Source of the DNA: an uncultured Alphaproteobacteria bacterium
Lineage (GTDB): Bacteria > Pseudomonadota > Alphaproteobacteria > Reyranellales > Reyranellaceae
Direction: 5' to 3'
Length of the DNA stretch: 16,540 bases
NCBI GenBank assembly: GCA_903929895.1
Contig: CAIYWM010000628.1
Location: 1 to 16,540 of the forward strand
Below are positions 1 to 7,315 of this stretch, one piece after another. Below the pieces are notes generated by a model. That model made no database searches and had not been told where the DNA came from. It saw only the letters and a list, made by a program, of their open reading frames with translations. Both the position numbers and the translations under genes were made by a program. The first letter of the stretch is position 1. Every line of letters begins with the position of its first letter.

Positions 1-512
1 GTCAGTTCTGCGCCGCCCGCCGGACGGCGCGCCAGCGCCAGCCGGTAGATCGCGGGCGCGTCGGGATTGTCGTTGTAGTCCTGCAGCCAGGCGGCGAGCT
101 GCTCGTAGCGCGCGGGATAGTTGGGGCTGAGCAGGCGCTGGGCGCCGACATATCCCATCAGCGTCTTGTCCGTGAGCTGGCGGATTTCGTCGTCCGCCTG
201 CGGCCAGGCACCGGCCTGCTGCGCCTGGAAGATGCGGCGGTAGCGGTCGCGCGTCTCGTTATCCAGGACGGTCGGCAGGTCGGCCACGACCGCCCGCTCA
301 TCAAGTTCGAGGACGGGCGGCGGCGGCACATAGACGGCGGCGCGCGGCGCCGGCCGTCCCGCCGGCCGCACGGCCGGCCTGGCGGCGGCGGCGTTGCTCG
401 TCGCAGGCTTGGTCGCCTGGGTCTCGACAGGCTTTTTGGCGGTCTGGGCCGAGGCGGAGGCCGCCATCAGGGCAGCCGCCCCGATCAGAAGGACGGAAAC
501 GGTCGTTCGCAT
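1..512 (-). CDS. Lytic transglycosylase-like secreted protein, N-terminal part (cut by window edge)
   Basis: About 170 residues are visible, from an ATG at 512 to the window edge, where the gene runs off; it is not broken. The N terminus is a signal peptide (MRTTVSVLLIGAAALMAASA, then SAQ and a likely cut), so the product is exported. An Ala/Pro-rich linker follows (about residues 25-66). Then comes an alpha-helical region containing DNETRDRYRRIFQAQQAGAW, LTDKTLMGYVGAQRLLSPNY and a WLQDYNDNPDAPAIYRLALA segment. This pattern is typical of the superhelical N-terminal domain of soluble lytic murein transglycosylases (Slt70-like), which cleave peptidoglycan glycan strands. The catalytic SLT domain would lie beyond the window and is not seen, so the enzymatic call is inference. 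The gene is divergent from the rhodanese gene, with 74 bp between them. No strong Shine-Dalgarno precedes the ATG. Confidence 0.7.
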   Translation of the reverse strand, partial: MRTTVSVLLIGAAALMAASASAQTAKKPVETQATKPATSNAAAARPAVRPAGRPAPRAAVYVPPPPVLELDERAVVADLPTVLDNETRDRYRRIFQAQQAGAWPQADDEIRQLTDKTLMGYVGAQRLLSPNYPARYEQLAAWLQDYNDNPDAPAIYRLALARRPAGGAEL

Positions 513-586
513 AGCGCACCGTAGTTTGACTCCAGTCGGGGCGACAAGGGCCGGTATCGCTATACTGTCCCAAACGGAGGACCGGA

Positions 587-2776
587 ATGAACCTGCATCA
601 AGAGCGTGCCACCGCGGTGCGGCGCCTGATCGACGAGGCCCGCATCATCGAGAAGGACGGTGTCACCTACGCCAGCCTCGAGAAGATCTGCGGGCTTCTG
701 TCGTCACTGGCCAGCCGCTCCGAGCTCTTCCCGCAGGAGGAATTCCCGTTGGGCGCCGAGGGCGGCATCTATCGTCTCAGCGAGGATCCGGACCATCGCT
801 TCGCGCTCTATGCTTCGGCCGGTGGCGCCGGCAAGAAGGTGCCGCCGCACAATCACACGACCTGGGCCATCATCGCCGGCGTCCACGGCGCCGAGCGAAA
901 CGTGGTCTACGAACGGCTCGACAATGGCGCACAGGAAGGTGTGGTGCAGCTGCGTGAGGCGCCGTCGAAGGAGAAGACGCTGAAGCGCGGCGACGTGATC
1001 GCCTACCTGCCCGACGACTTCCACCACATCGAGACGCCCGTCGACTCGGGCAACGCGCTGCACCTTCATTTCTACGGGTTGAGCCTCGAGCATCTGCCCG
1101 GCCGGGTGACCGTCGACATGAAGACGGGCACGGCCAAACGCTTCATGGCCAAGCCGAAGATCCTGACACCGCTGCTCTCGGTCCAGCAGGTCAAGGAGAT
1201 GCTGAAAAGCGGCGAGGTGTTCGCGTTCTTCGACGTGCGCGAGGAAGGCGAGTTCTCGACCCAGGGCCATCCGCTGTTCGCGACGCCCCTGCCTCTCTCC
1301 CGCCTCGAGCCGCGGGCGCTCGCCCTGCTGCCCGATCCCGACACCCGCATCGTGCTGATGGACGACGGTGAAGAGGGCCAGGCTGGTCGCGCCAACCGCG
1401 CCGCCGCCCAGCTTTCCAGGCTCGGCTATACCAACCTCGCGGTCATGGCAGGCGGCCTGAAAGCCTGGCGCGACGCGGGTTTCGAGGTCTTCACCGGCGT
1501 CAACGTTCCCAGCAAGGCGTTCGGCGAGATCGTCGAGCACGGCAACGACACGCCGCGCATCGATGCCGCCGACGTGCAGAAGATGATCGACGACAAGGCC
1601 GACATGGTGATCCTCGATTCGCGGCCGCTGCCGGAATTCACCAACATGTCGATCCCCGGCGGCATCGACTGCCCCGGCGCCGAGCTGGTCTATCGCGTGA
1701 AGGACTTCGTGACCCGGCCCGAGACGCTGGTCGTCGTCAATTGTGCCGGCCGCACGCGCTCGATCATCGGCGCGCAGTCGCTGATCAACGCCGGCCTGCC
1801 CAACAAGGTGATGGCCCTGAAGAACGGCACGATGGGCTGGCACCTGGCCGGCCTCAAGGTGGCGCGCGGCGAGACGAAGAGCTTCGGTCCGCAGGGTCCG
1901 GAGGCCGCCAGGTTCGCGCAGGCCGCCGCGGCGACCATCGCGGGCAAGATGGGCATCCGCAGGATCGACCGTGCCGGCCTCGCCACGCTCGAGAAGAAGG
2001 GCGGCCCGCTCCATCGCCTCGACGTCCGCGACCCCGCCGAATATGCGCAGGGCCATCTCCCGGGGTTCCGCCATGCCGCCGGCGGCCAGCTGGTGCAGGC
2101 GACCGACCAGTATGTCGGCGCCCGCAACGCCACGATCGTCCTGCACGACAATGACGGCGTGCGTGCCACCATGACAGCTCACTGGCTGCTGCAGATGGGC
2201 TGGAACGAGACCTACGTGCTCGACCACAAGCCCGCCGCCTCCGAGCTCACGACCGTTGCCGAGCCGCGCTACCCGGCGGGTTTCACCGTCCCGAAGATCG
2301 CGACCGTGACCGCCGCCGAGCTGCAGAAGTCGCTGGCGACCGCCCTGGTGGTCGATCTCGACACCAGCCTCAAGTATCGCGACGGCCACGTGCCGGGCGC
2401 CTGGTTCGCGGTGCGCGCAAATCTCGCACGCACGCTGCCCGAAATGCTGGCCAAGCAGGCCGGCGCAACCCGGGTCGTGCTCGTCGCCCCGGATGCCGAG
2501 ATCGGCGCCCTGGCCGCGGCCGAAAGTGCCGATCTGGCCGGTGGCCGGCCGGTATCGGTTCTGACTGGCGGAATGAAGGCGTGGCGGGAGGCCGGATTCG
2601 AGGTCGAGACCGGCCACGTTCGGATGGCGGACCCGCCGACCGACGTCTGGTACCGGCCGTACGACTTCAAGGAAGACGTCGAGGCGGCCATGCGCCAGTA
2701 CCTGGACTGGGAGGTCGACCTCGTCCCGCAGGTCGAGCGCGACGGCGACGCCCGGTTCTCCGTCCTGAAGCGGTAG
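587..2776 (+). CDS. Cysteine dioxygenase-like cupin fused to multiple rhodanese domains
   Basis: This is a 729-aa cytoplasmic protein with ATG at 587 and GGAGG six nt upstream. A TATACT -10-like box lies at 561-566, but no good -35 is visible. Residues about 50-170 form a cupin like the cysteine dioxygenase family: H88-N-H90, then GDVIAYLPDDFHHIETP with H146/H147 as third iron ligand, and an LHLHFYG strand. Four rhodanese-like domains follow, at about 195-305, 320-427, 455-550 and 570-678. Only the second has a catalytic Cys (C386, loop CAGRTR). At the same place domain 1 has MDDGEEG, domain 3 has HDNDG and domain 4 has APDAE. The likely role is oxidation or transfer of sulfur from a small thiol; the substrate cannot be read from sequence. 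The degenerate domains may be structural or bind anions. The gene stands alone between slt and atpI. No intrinsic terminator is seen after it. Confidence 0.85.
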   Translation: MNLHQERATAVRRLIDEARIIEKDGVTYASLEKICGLLSSLASRSELFPQEEFPLGAEGGIYRLSEDPDHRFALYASAGGAGKKVPPHNHTTWAIIAGVHGAERNVVYERLDNGAQEGVVQLREAPSKEKTLKRGDVIAYLPDDFHHIETPVDSGNALHLHFYGLSLEHLPGRVTVDMKTGTAKRFMAKPKILTPLLSVQQVKEMLKSGEVFAFFDVREEGEFSTQGHPLFATPLPLSRLEPRALALLPDPDTRIVLMDDGEEGQAGRANRAAAQLSRLGYTNLAVMAGGLKAWRDAGFEVFTGVNVPSKAFGEIVEHGNDTPRIDAADVQKMIDDKADMVILDSRPLPEFTNMSIPGGIDCPGAELVYRVKDFVTRPETLVVVNCAGRTRSIIGAQSLINAGLPNKVMALKNGTMGWHLAGLKVARGETKSFGPQGPEAARFAQAAAATIAGKMGIRRIDRAGLATLEKKGGPLHRLDVRDPAEYAQGHLPGFRHAAGGQLVQATDQYVGARNATIVLHDNDGVRATMTAHWLLQMGWNETYVLDHKPAASELTTVAEPRYPAGFTVPKIATVTAAELQKSLATALVVDLDTSLKYRDGHVPGAWFAVRANLARTLPEMLAKQAGATRVVLVAPDAEIGALAAAESADLAGGRPVSVLTGGMKAWREAGFEVETGHVRMADPPTDVWYRPYDFKEDVEAAMRQYLDWEVDLVPQVERDGDARFSVLKR

Positions 2777-2826
2777 AACGGCGGAACGGCTTGCATTTAA
2801 GGGCCTTGTCACATCGTCGCGTACGC

Positions 2827-2855
2827 TTGACACCCCGCGGGCCTGCCCATAGGTT
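2827..2855 (+). promoter_or_regulatory. Predicted sigma70-type promoter of the atp operon
   Basis: A perfect TTGACA -35 (2827-2832) is followed after exactly 17 nt by TAGGTT (2850-2855), a fair -10. Transcription would start near 2862, about 68 nt before the atpI ATG. It sits in the only non-coding gap upstream of atpI, just after the rhodanese stop. Prediction from sequence only. Confidence 0.6.
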
Positions 2856-2929
2856 CCGGCGCGTTTTTCATTGTGACCGCACCGTGTTGGTGAGGTGGCG
2901 GTGGAAAGCCCGGAGCGGAGCATCCGGTT

Positions 2930-3274
2930 ATGGCTGAGGACGATCGGAAATCGACCCCTGACGAGCTGGATCGGCGCCTTAAAGGTGTCCGGCAGGCCTA
3001 TCAGAAGGGAACGGGCCAGTCGTCAAGACCCGCAGCACGCGGCGCCGGTGGCGAAAAGCTGGGCGTCGGCATGCGGATCGCAGTCGAACTGGTGGCGGGC
3101 GTCGTTGCGGGGGCCTTTCTTGGCCTGATGGCTGATCAGTGGTTGGGCACCAAGCCCTGGCTGCTGATCGTGGGGTTCGTGCTGGGGTGCGGTGCGGCGT
3201 TCATGAACGTCTACCGGGTTGCGCAGGCTGAAGAGCGGCGCAGCAAGGCAGCCCAGGATGAGAAGAAGAGCTGA
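2930..3274 (+). CDS. atpI: AtpI, ATP synthase assembly/accessory protein
   Basis: This 114-aa inner-membrane protein begins at ATG 2930, with GGAG nine nt upstream. It has a charged, hydrophilic N terminus (residues 1-42), a first membrane segment at about 47-66 (MRIAVELVAGVVAGAFLGLM), a short loop (ADQWLGTKPW), a second segment at about 76-95, and a basic/acidic tail. Two membrane segments with this loop are typical of the AtpI/Fo gene 1 family, which helps assemble the c ring and may aid Mg2+ supply in some bacteria. It is the first gene of the F0 operon, directly upstream of atpB, as is usual in alphaproteobacteria. The identity is supported by both sequence and position; the exact molecular role of AtpI is not settled even in well-studied species. 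Confidence 0.9.
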   Translation: MAEDDRKSTPDELDRRLKGVRQAYQKGTGQSSRPAARGAGGEKLGVGMRIAVELVAGVVAGAFLGLMADQWLGTKPWLLIVGFVLGCGAAFMNVYRVAQAEERRSKAAQDEKKS

Positions 3275-3291
3275 ATTGGGGATAGAGTAAC

Positions 3292-4020
3292 GTGGCCAGC
3301 CCGCTCGAGCAGTTTGCTATCCAGGACCTAACCGCCCCGCTGTTCACCATCGGTGGCCATCACATCGCCGTCACCAACTCCGCCATCTTCATGATGAGCG
3401 CGGTGGTCCTCTCGTCGGGCCTGCTGCTCGCAGGCGCCGGCAAGGGCGCGATGATCCCGGGCCGCATCCAGGCGATGGCCGAACTCTTCTACGAGTTCAT
3501 CGCCAACATGATCCGGGACAATGTCGGCAGCGGCGGCAAGAAGTTCTTCCCGTTCATCTTCTCGCTCTTCATCTTCACGCTGTTCGGCAACATCCTCGGG
3601 ATGCTGCCCTACGGCTACACCTTCACGTCCCAGATCGCCGTCACCTTCTTCATGGCGATGGTGGTGTTCCTCGGCGTGACGCTGATCGGCCTGTTCAAGC
3701 ACGGCCTGCACTTCTTCTCGCTGTTCTTCCCGCACGGCGCGCCGCTGTTCACCGCGCCCATCCTGATTCCGATCGAGCTGGTGTCCTATCTCAGCCGCCC
3801 GATCAGCCTGTCGGTCCGACTGTTCGCCAACATGACCGTCGGTCACGTGCTGCTGAAGGTCCTGGCCGGCTTCGTCGTGGCGCTCGGCTTCTTCGGCTTC
3901 GTCCCCCTCGTGGTGCTGGTGGCGATCACCGCCCTCGAGCTGCTGGTCGCGCTGCTGCAGGCCTACATCTTCACGATCCTCTGCTGCATCTACCTGAACG
4001 ACGCGCTGCATCTGCACTAG
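3292..4020 (+). CDS. atpB: F0F1 ATP synthase subunit a
   Basis: This 242-aa subunit a forms the proton half-channels beside the c ring. The start is GTG at 3292, 17 nt after the atpI stop, with a weak GGGG at 3278-3281. Several hydrophobic segments are visible, at about 28-48, 86-106, 114-136, 152-172, 185-210 and 213-236. The family signature SLSVRLFANMTVGHVLL contains the essential arginine, R176 (Arg210 in E. coli). The last helix has E216 and Q223 in ALELLVALLQAYIFTILCCI, where family members carry conserved polar residues. Length and motifs are normal for an alphaproteobacterial proton-translocating enzyme. It is cotranscribed with atpI and atpE. Confidence 0.97.
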   Translation: MASPLEQFAIQDLTAPLFTIGGHHIAVTNSAIFMMSAVVLSSGLLLAGAGKGAMIPGRIQAMAELFYEFIANMIRDNVGSGGKKFFPFIFSLFIFTLFGNILGMLPYGYTFTSQIAVTFFMAMVVFLGVTLIGLFKHGLHFFSLFFPHGAPLFTAPILIPIELVSYLSRPISLSVRLFANMTVGHVLLKVLAGFVVALGFFGFVPLVVLVAITALELLVALLQAYIFTILCCIYLNDALHLH

Positions 4021-4092
4021 TCGCCGCGCCCGTAATCATCCAACCGGCCCATCAATCCACCACGTCAAAGCCAAGAGAAACAGGAGATAGAA

Positions 4093-4317
4093 ATGGACGC
4101 TTCAGCCGCCAAGTTCATCGGTGCAGGCCTCGCCGCCATCGGCATGATCGGCGCCGGCATCGGCGTGGGCAACGTCTGGGCGAGCTACATCACGGCCCTG
4201 TCGCGCAACCCGGCCTCGAAGGCCGAAATCGGCGCCAACATCTGGATCGGCTTCGCCGTCACCGAGGCCATCGCGCTGTTCGCGCTGATCGTCGCGCTGA
4301 TCGCCCTCTTCGCCTGA
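4093..4317 (+). CDS. atpE: F0F1 ATP synthase subunit c
   Basis: This 74-aa two-helix proteolipid builds the rotating c ring. Helix 1 carries the small-residue packing motif GAGIGVG (residues 20-26), the polar loop has R38-N39-P40, and helix 2 holds the proton-binding carboxylate E58 in AVTEAIALF. The Gln and Ser partners that mark Na+-binding c subunits are absent, so protons are the expected coupling ion. A textbook AGGAG (4082-4086) precedes the ATG by 6 nt. The 72-nt gap after atpB is A/C-rich and lacks obvious hairpins. It looks like an open translation initiation region, which would fit the need for many c copies per complex (inference from the known E. coli atpE case). Confidence 0.97.
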   Translation: MDASAAKFIGAGLAAIGMIGAGIGVGNVWASYITALSRNPASKAEIGANIWIGFAVTEAIALFALIVALIALFA

Positions 4318-4325
4318 GTTCGATC

Positions 4326-4895
4326 GTGCCCGTTCAGGCACTTCGGATTTCGGTCGCCGCGGCAGCCCTGATCGGGCTGCCGTTTGCTGCGCAGGCGGCC
4401 GGCATGCCGCAGTTCGACCTTACGAAGTTCCCCACCCAGATCTTCTGGTTGGTGGTGTGCTTTGCCGTTCTGTACTTCCTCATGGCCAAGGCCGTCCTGC
4501 CGAAGATCGGCGCGACGATCGAAAGCCGCGAGCACAAGATCCAGGCAGATCTCGACGCCGCCCAGAAGGCCAACGACGCGGCCCGCGCCGCGGGTGTCGA
4601 GCAGGAAAAGGCGCTCACCGAAGCGCGTGGCCAGGCTTCCGTCCTGATCCGCGAGGCCTCGGAGGCCGCCGCGGCCCAGACCTCGGCCAAGCTGCACGAA
4701 GTCAGCGACCGGCTGGGTGTCGAGATCACCGCCGCGGAAAAGCGGATCGGCGAGCAGCGCACGCAGACCCTCGCGGGTCTCGGCAGCATGTCGACGGAAA
4801 TCGCCACGGCGGTGCTGGGTAAGCTGGGGGGATCTGCCGATCCCGCGCAGCTCGCCCGTGCCGTCGACGAAGCAGCAAAGGCAGGCAAGCCATGA
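4326..4895 (+). CDS. atpF': F0F1 ATP synthase subunit b'
   Basis: This is one of two b-type stator subunits. It has the b' signature GMPQFDLTKFPTQIFWLVV (residues 26-44), one membrane helix at about 37-55, LPKIGATIESREHKI, and a long Ala/Glu/Lys-rich coiled coil to the C terminus that reaches F1. The GTG at 4326 gives 189 aa and an N-terminal leader (LRISVAAAALIGLPFAAQAA) that looks like a signal sequence ending in AQA-A. It lacks a clear Shine-Dalgarno but lies only 8 nt after the atpE stop. An in-frame ATG at 4404 would give a compact 163-aa b' starting MPQFD, close to the classic form. Either start is possible; the longer one is kept because the leader is intact and well placed. The stop overlaps the next start as ATGA. 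Confidence 0.92.
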   Translation: MPVQALRISVAAAALIGLPFAAQAAGMPQFDLTKFPTQIFWLVVCFAVLYFLMAKAVLPKIGATIESREHKIQADLDAAQKANDAARAAGVEQEKALTEARGQASVLIREASEAAAAQTSAKLHEVSDRLGVEITAAEKRIGEQRTQTLAGLGSMSTEIATAVLGKLGGSADPAQLARAVDEAAKAGKP

Positions 4896-5422
4896 TCGGT
4901 ACCGCATGGGCAGCCGATGCACACGGCGGAGGCGGAGGCTTGTTCTCCGATCCGACGTTCTGGGTTGCCGTTTCCTTCGTCATCTTCCTGGCGATTGCCG
5001 GCAAGCAGATCGTCAAGGGGCTGACCAAGCTCCTCGACGACCGCACCGCCCTCATCGCGCGCACGCTCGGCGAAGCCGAGAAGCTGCGCAACGAGGCGCA
5101 GAAGGCGCGTGACGACGCTCAGAAGAACCTCGCCGACTCGGCCAAGCTCGCCCAGGAGATCGTGGCGCAGGCCAAGCAGGAGGCCGTGCGCCTCACGCAG
5201 CACGCCGCCGAGGAGCGCGAAACGCTGATCGCCCGCCGCGAGCAGCAGGCCAAGGACCGCATCGCCCAGGCGGAGGCCCAGGCCTCCCGGGAAGTGCGCA
5301 ACATGGCCGTCGACGTGGCGCTCGCCGCCACGCGCACCCTGCTCAAGGAGCAGGTCGGCGCCGGCCGCACGCAGGCAATGATCGACGACTCCATCGCCGA
5401 GTTGCCCCGCCGACTGCACTGA
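4892..5422 (+). CDS. atpF: F0F1 ATP synthase subunit b
   Basis: This is the second b-type peripheral-stalk subunit, 176 aa, starting at ATG 4892 inside an ATGA overlap with the b' stop, so the two are probably translated together and form the b/b' heterodimer. It has a short Gly/His-rich N terminus (DAHGGGGGLFSDPTFWVAVS), a single membrane helix at about residues 21-38, then LDDRTALIARTLGEAEKLRN and a long charged coiled coil ending in a region that would contact subunit delta. It is the last gene of the F0 operon, 50 nt before the terminator hairpin. The F1 genes are not in this window, as expected for alphaproteobacteria, where F0 and F1 operons are separate. Confidence 0.93.
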   Translation: MIGTAWAADAHGGGGGLFSDPTFWVAVSFVIFLAIAGKQIVKGLTKLLDDRTALIARTLGEAEKLRNEAQKARDDAQKNLADSAKLAQEIVAQAKQEAVRLTQHAAEERETLIARREQQAKDRIAQAEAQASREVRNMAVDVALAATRTLLKEQVGAGRTQAMIDDSIAELPRRLH

Positions 5423-5472
5423 CTTTTCGAAAATAGGGATCGCCCGCAAAAAACAAAAGCGGGCAACCTGGT

Positions 5473-5503
5473 GCCCCCGCCGCAAGGCGGGGGCTTTTTC
5501 TTT
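5473..5503 (+). terminator. Intrinsic terminator of the atp (F0) operon
   Basis: A perfect 9-bp GC-only stem (GCCCCCGCC at 5473-5481 with GGCGGGGGC at 5486-5494) closes a GCAA loop and is followed by TTTTTCTTT. It lies 50 nt after the atpF stop. A smaller hairpin with an A-rich loop (GCCCGC 5442-5447 / GCGGGC 5459-5464) precedes it. Confidence 0.92.
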
Positions 5504-5544
5504 GGCCGATGTGTCGGAAGACCTCGCCATTCAGATGCGACGGA

Positions 5545-5704
5545 GGGGTCATAAGACCCTTGTGATCGCTCTTCTTTCGGCGCTCTCGGACATTGCCCAA
5601 GCCAATGTCCTGCCGCTCCTGGGGCTGAGCTTCGCTCAGCCCATGACCCCATCGCCCTCGTAAGACGAGGGCACTTCCCCTTTGCGGAGCCCGCAAAGGG
5701 GAAG
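5545..5704. repeat. Cluster of nested perfect inverted repeats between atp and gcv operons
   Basis: Five perfect palindromes fill 160 bp. An outer 8-bp stem GGGGTCAT (5545-5552) / ATGACCCC (5643-5650) encloses GGACATTG (5588-5595) / CAATGTCC (5603-5610) and GGGCTGAGC (5622-5630) / GCTCAGCCC (5634-5642). Next come GCCCTCGT (5654-5661) / ACGAGGGC (5665-5672) and a 14-bp stem CTTCCCCTTTGCGG (5674-5687) / CCGCAAAGGGGAAG (5691-5704). The last hairpin begins 12 nt after the gcvPB stop on the minus strand and may protect or end that transcript, although no T run follows it. An overlapping 42-aa ORF (5535-5663, plus) is considered incidental. The block resembles a mobile or dispersed intergenic repeat; no second copy is present in this window. 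Confidence 0.7.
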
Positions 5705-5716
5705 GGTTCGAGCCTG

Positions 5717-7315
5717 CTACTCCGCGGCCTGCTTCAGCGGATCGGTGCCCGGCGGGTTGTTCGAGGGCTTCCAGCGCAGGATCGGCTTGCGGGCGGCCAG
5801 CGTCTCGTCGAGACGGCGGCGCGGCGCGTAGAGCGGCGCCGCCTTGAAGTCTTCGGCAGCGGTGCCGGTCTTGGCCTTGGCCGTGAGCGAGCGCAGCGCG
5901 CCGATGAACTGGTCGAGGTCTTCCTTGGCCACGCTCTCGGTCGGCTCGATCAGCATCGCGCCATGCACCACCAGCGGGAAGTACATGGTCATCGGGTGAT
6001 AGCCCTCGTCGATCATCGCCTTGGCGAAGTCGAGCGTGCTGACGCCGGTGTCCTTGAGGAAGCTGTCGTCGAACAGCGCCTCGTGCATGCACGGTCCCTC
6101 GAAGGCCGGGCTCATTACGTCCTTGAGGGCCGCCATCACATAGTTGGCGTTGAGCACCGCGTCCTCGGCGACCTGCCTGAGACCGTCGGCGCCATGGCTC
6201 ATGATATAGGCGAGCGCCCGCGTGAACATGCCCATCTGGCCGTGGAAGGCCTTGAGGCGGCCGAGCGGCAAGCCGTCGACCTTGGCGCCGTCTTCTGCAA
6301 CGTGCCACTTGTCGCCGTCCTTCACGATCCACGGATAGGGCGCATAGGGCGCCAGCGCCGCCGACAGCACCACCGGTCCCGCGCCCGGCCCGCCGCCGCC
6401 ATGCGGCGTCGAGAAGGTCTTGTGCAGGTTGATGTGCATGCAGTCGATGCCGAGATCGCCCGGCCGCACGCGGCCGACGATGGCATTGAAGTTGGCGCCG
6501 TCGCAGTAGAAATAGGCGCCCGCCTCGTGCACGGCCTTGGAGATCTCGACGATCTCGCTTTCGAACAGACCGCAGGTGTTGGGGTTGGTCAGCATGATCG
6601 CTGCCACGTCGGGACCCAGCGCCGCCTTGAGCGCGGCGAGGTCGACGCGACCGCGATCGTTGGCCGGGATCGGCTTCACGACGAAGCCCAGCGCCGCCGC
6701 CGTTGCGGGGTTGGTGCCGTGCGCCGATTCGGGCGCCAGCACGGTCTTGCGCTTGGCGCGCTCGCCCTTGGCCTCGAGCGCCGCGGCGATCGCCATCATG
6801 CCGCACATCTCGCCATGCGCGCCGGCGGCCGGCGACATCGCCACGGCCGGCATGCCGGTCAGGGTCTTGAGCCAGTGCGCCAGCCCGTCGATCAGCTCCA
6901 GCGCGCCCTGCACGGTCGAGACCGGCTGCAGCGGATGGAGATCGCCGATGCCGGGCAGGCGCGCGACCTTCTCGTTGATGCGGGGATTGTGCTTCATCGT
7001 GCACGAGCCCAGCGGGTAGACGCCCATGTCGATGGCGTAGTTCTTCTGGCTCAGCCGCGTGTAGTGCTGCACCACCTGCGGCTCGGACAGGCCAGGCAGG
7101 CCGATCTCACCCTTGCGGCGCAGGCCGTTCAGCCGCTCCTTCATCTTCGGAGGCTCGGGCAGGTCGACGCCGCAGCGTCCGGCCTGGCCCATCTCGAAGA
7201 TCAGCGGCTCCTCGAGCTGGAGCGCGCGGTTGCCGGTATAGGTGCCGTGCGTGTTGACGGAACCCGCGGAGACACTGCCAGCGCGTCCCTGGCTGCGGTC
7301 GAGCGACTGTACCAT
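5717..7315 (-). CDS. gcvPB: Glycine dehydrogenase (decarboxylating) subunit 2, P protein C-terminal half
   Basis: This subunit carries the pyridoxal phosphate of the glycine decarboxylase step, in which glycine is decarboxylated and its aminomethyl group passed to lipoyl-GcvH. The PLP lysine is in NLHKTFSTPHGGGGPG (K299). Other family landmarks are AIDMGVYPLGSCTMKHNPRI (about 94-113), SPAAGAHGEMCGM, APESAHGTNPATAAALGF, NPNTCGLFE and YCDGANFNA. The start is taken as ATG 7315, which overlaps the gcvPA stop as TGATG and has AAGGAGGT with a 7-nt spacer to GGAGG. A GTG one codon upstream (7318) is a close alternative but sits too near the Shine-Dalgarno. The product is 532 aa and works as a complex with GcvPA. 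It is the last gene of the gcv operon; a 14-bp hairpin follows the stop. Confidence 0.97.
   Translation of the reverse strand: MVQSLDRSQGRAGSVSAGSVNTHGTYTGNRALQLEEPLIFEMGQAGRCGVDLPEPPKMKERLNGLRRKGEIGLPGLSEPQVVQHYTRLSQKNYAIDMGVYPLGSCTMKHNPRINEKVARLPGIGDLHPLQPVSTVQGALELIDGLAHWLKTLTGMPAVAMSPAAGAHGEMCGMMAIAAALEAKGERAKRKTVLAPESAHGTNPATAAALGFVVKPIPANDRGRVDLAALKAALGPDVAAIMLTNPNTCGLFESEIVEISKAVHEAGAYFYCDGANFNAIVGRVRPGDLGIDCMHINLHKTFSTPHGGGGPGAGPVVLSAALAPYAPYPWIVKDGDKWHVAEDGAKVDGLPLGRLKAFHGQMGMFTRALAYIMSHGADGLRQVAEDAVLNANYVMAALKDVMSPAFEGPCMHEALFDDSFLKDTGVSTLDFAKAMIDEGYHPMTMYFPLVVHGAMLIEPTESVAKEDLDQFIGALRSLTAKAKTGTAAEDFKAAPLYAPRRRLDETLAARKPILRWKPSNNPPGTDPLKQAAE

Noticed and set aside
1..512. Truncated slt-like gene as a pseudogene
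   Set aside because: The frame is open to the window edge; it is cut by the window, not broken.
526..566. TTGACT (526-531) with TATACT (561-566) as promoter of the rhodanese gene
   Set aside because: The spacer is 29 nt, much too long; only the -10-like box is plausible.
5442..5464. Hairpin GCCCGC/GCGGGC as a separate terminator
   Set aside because: The loop is A-rich and no T run follows; the hairpin at 5473-5494 with its T tract is clearly the terminator.
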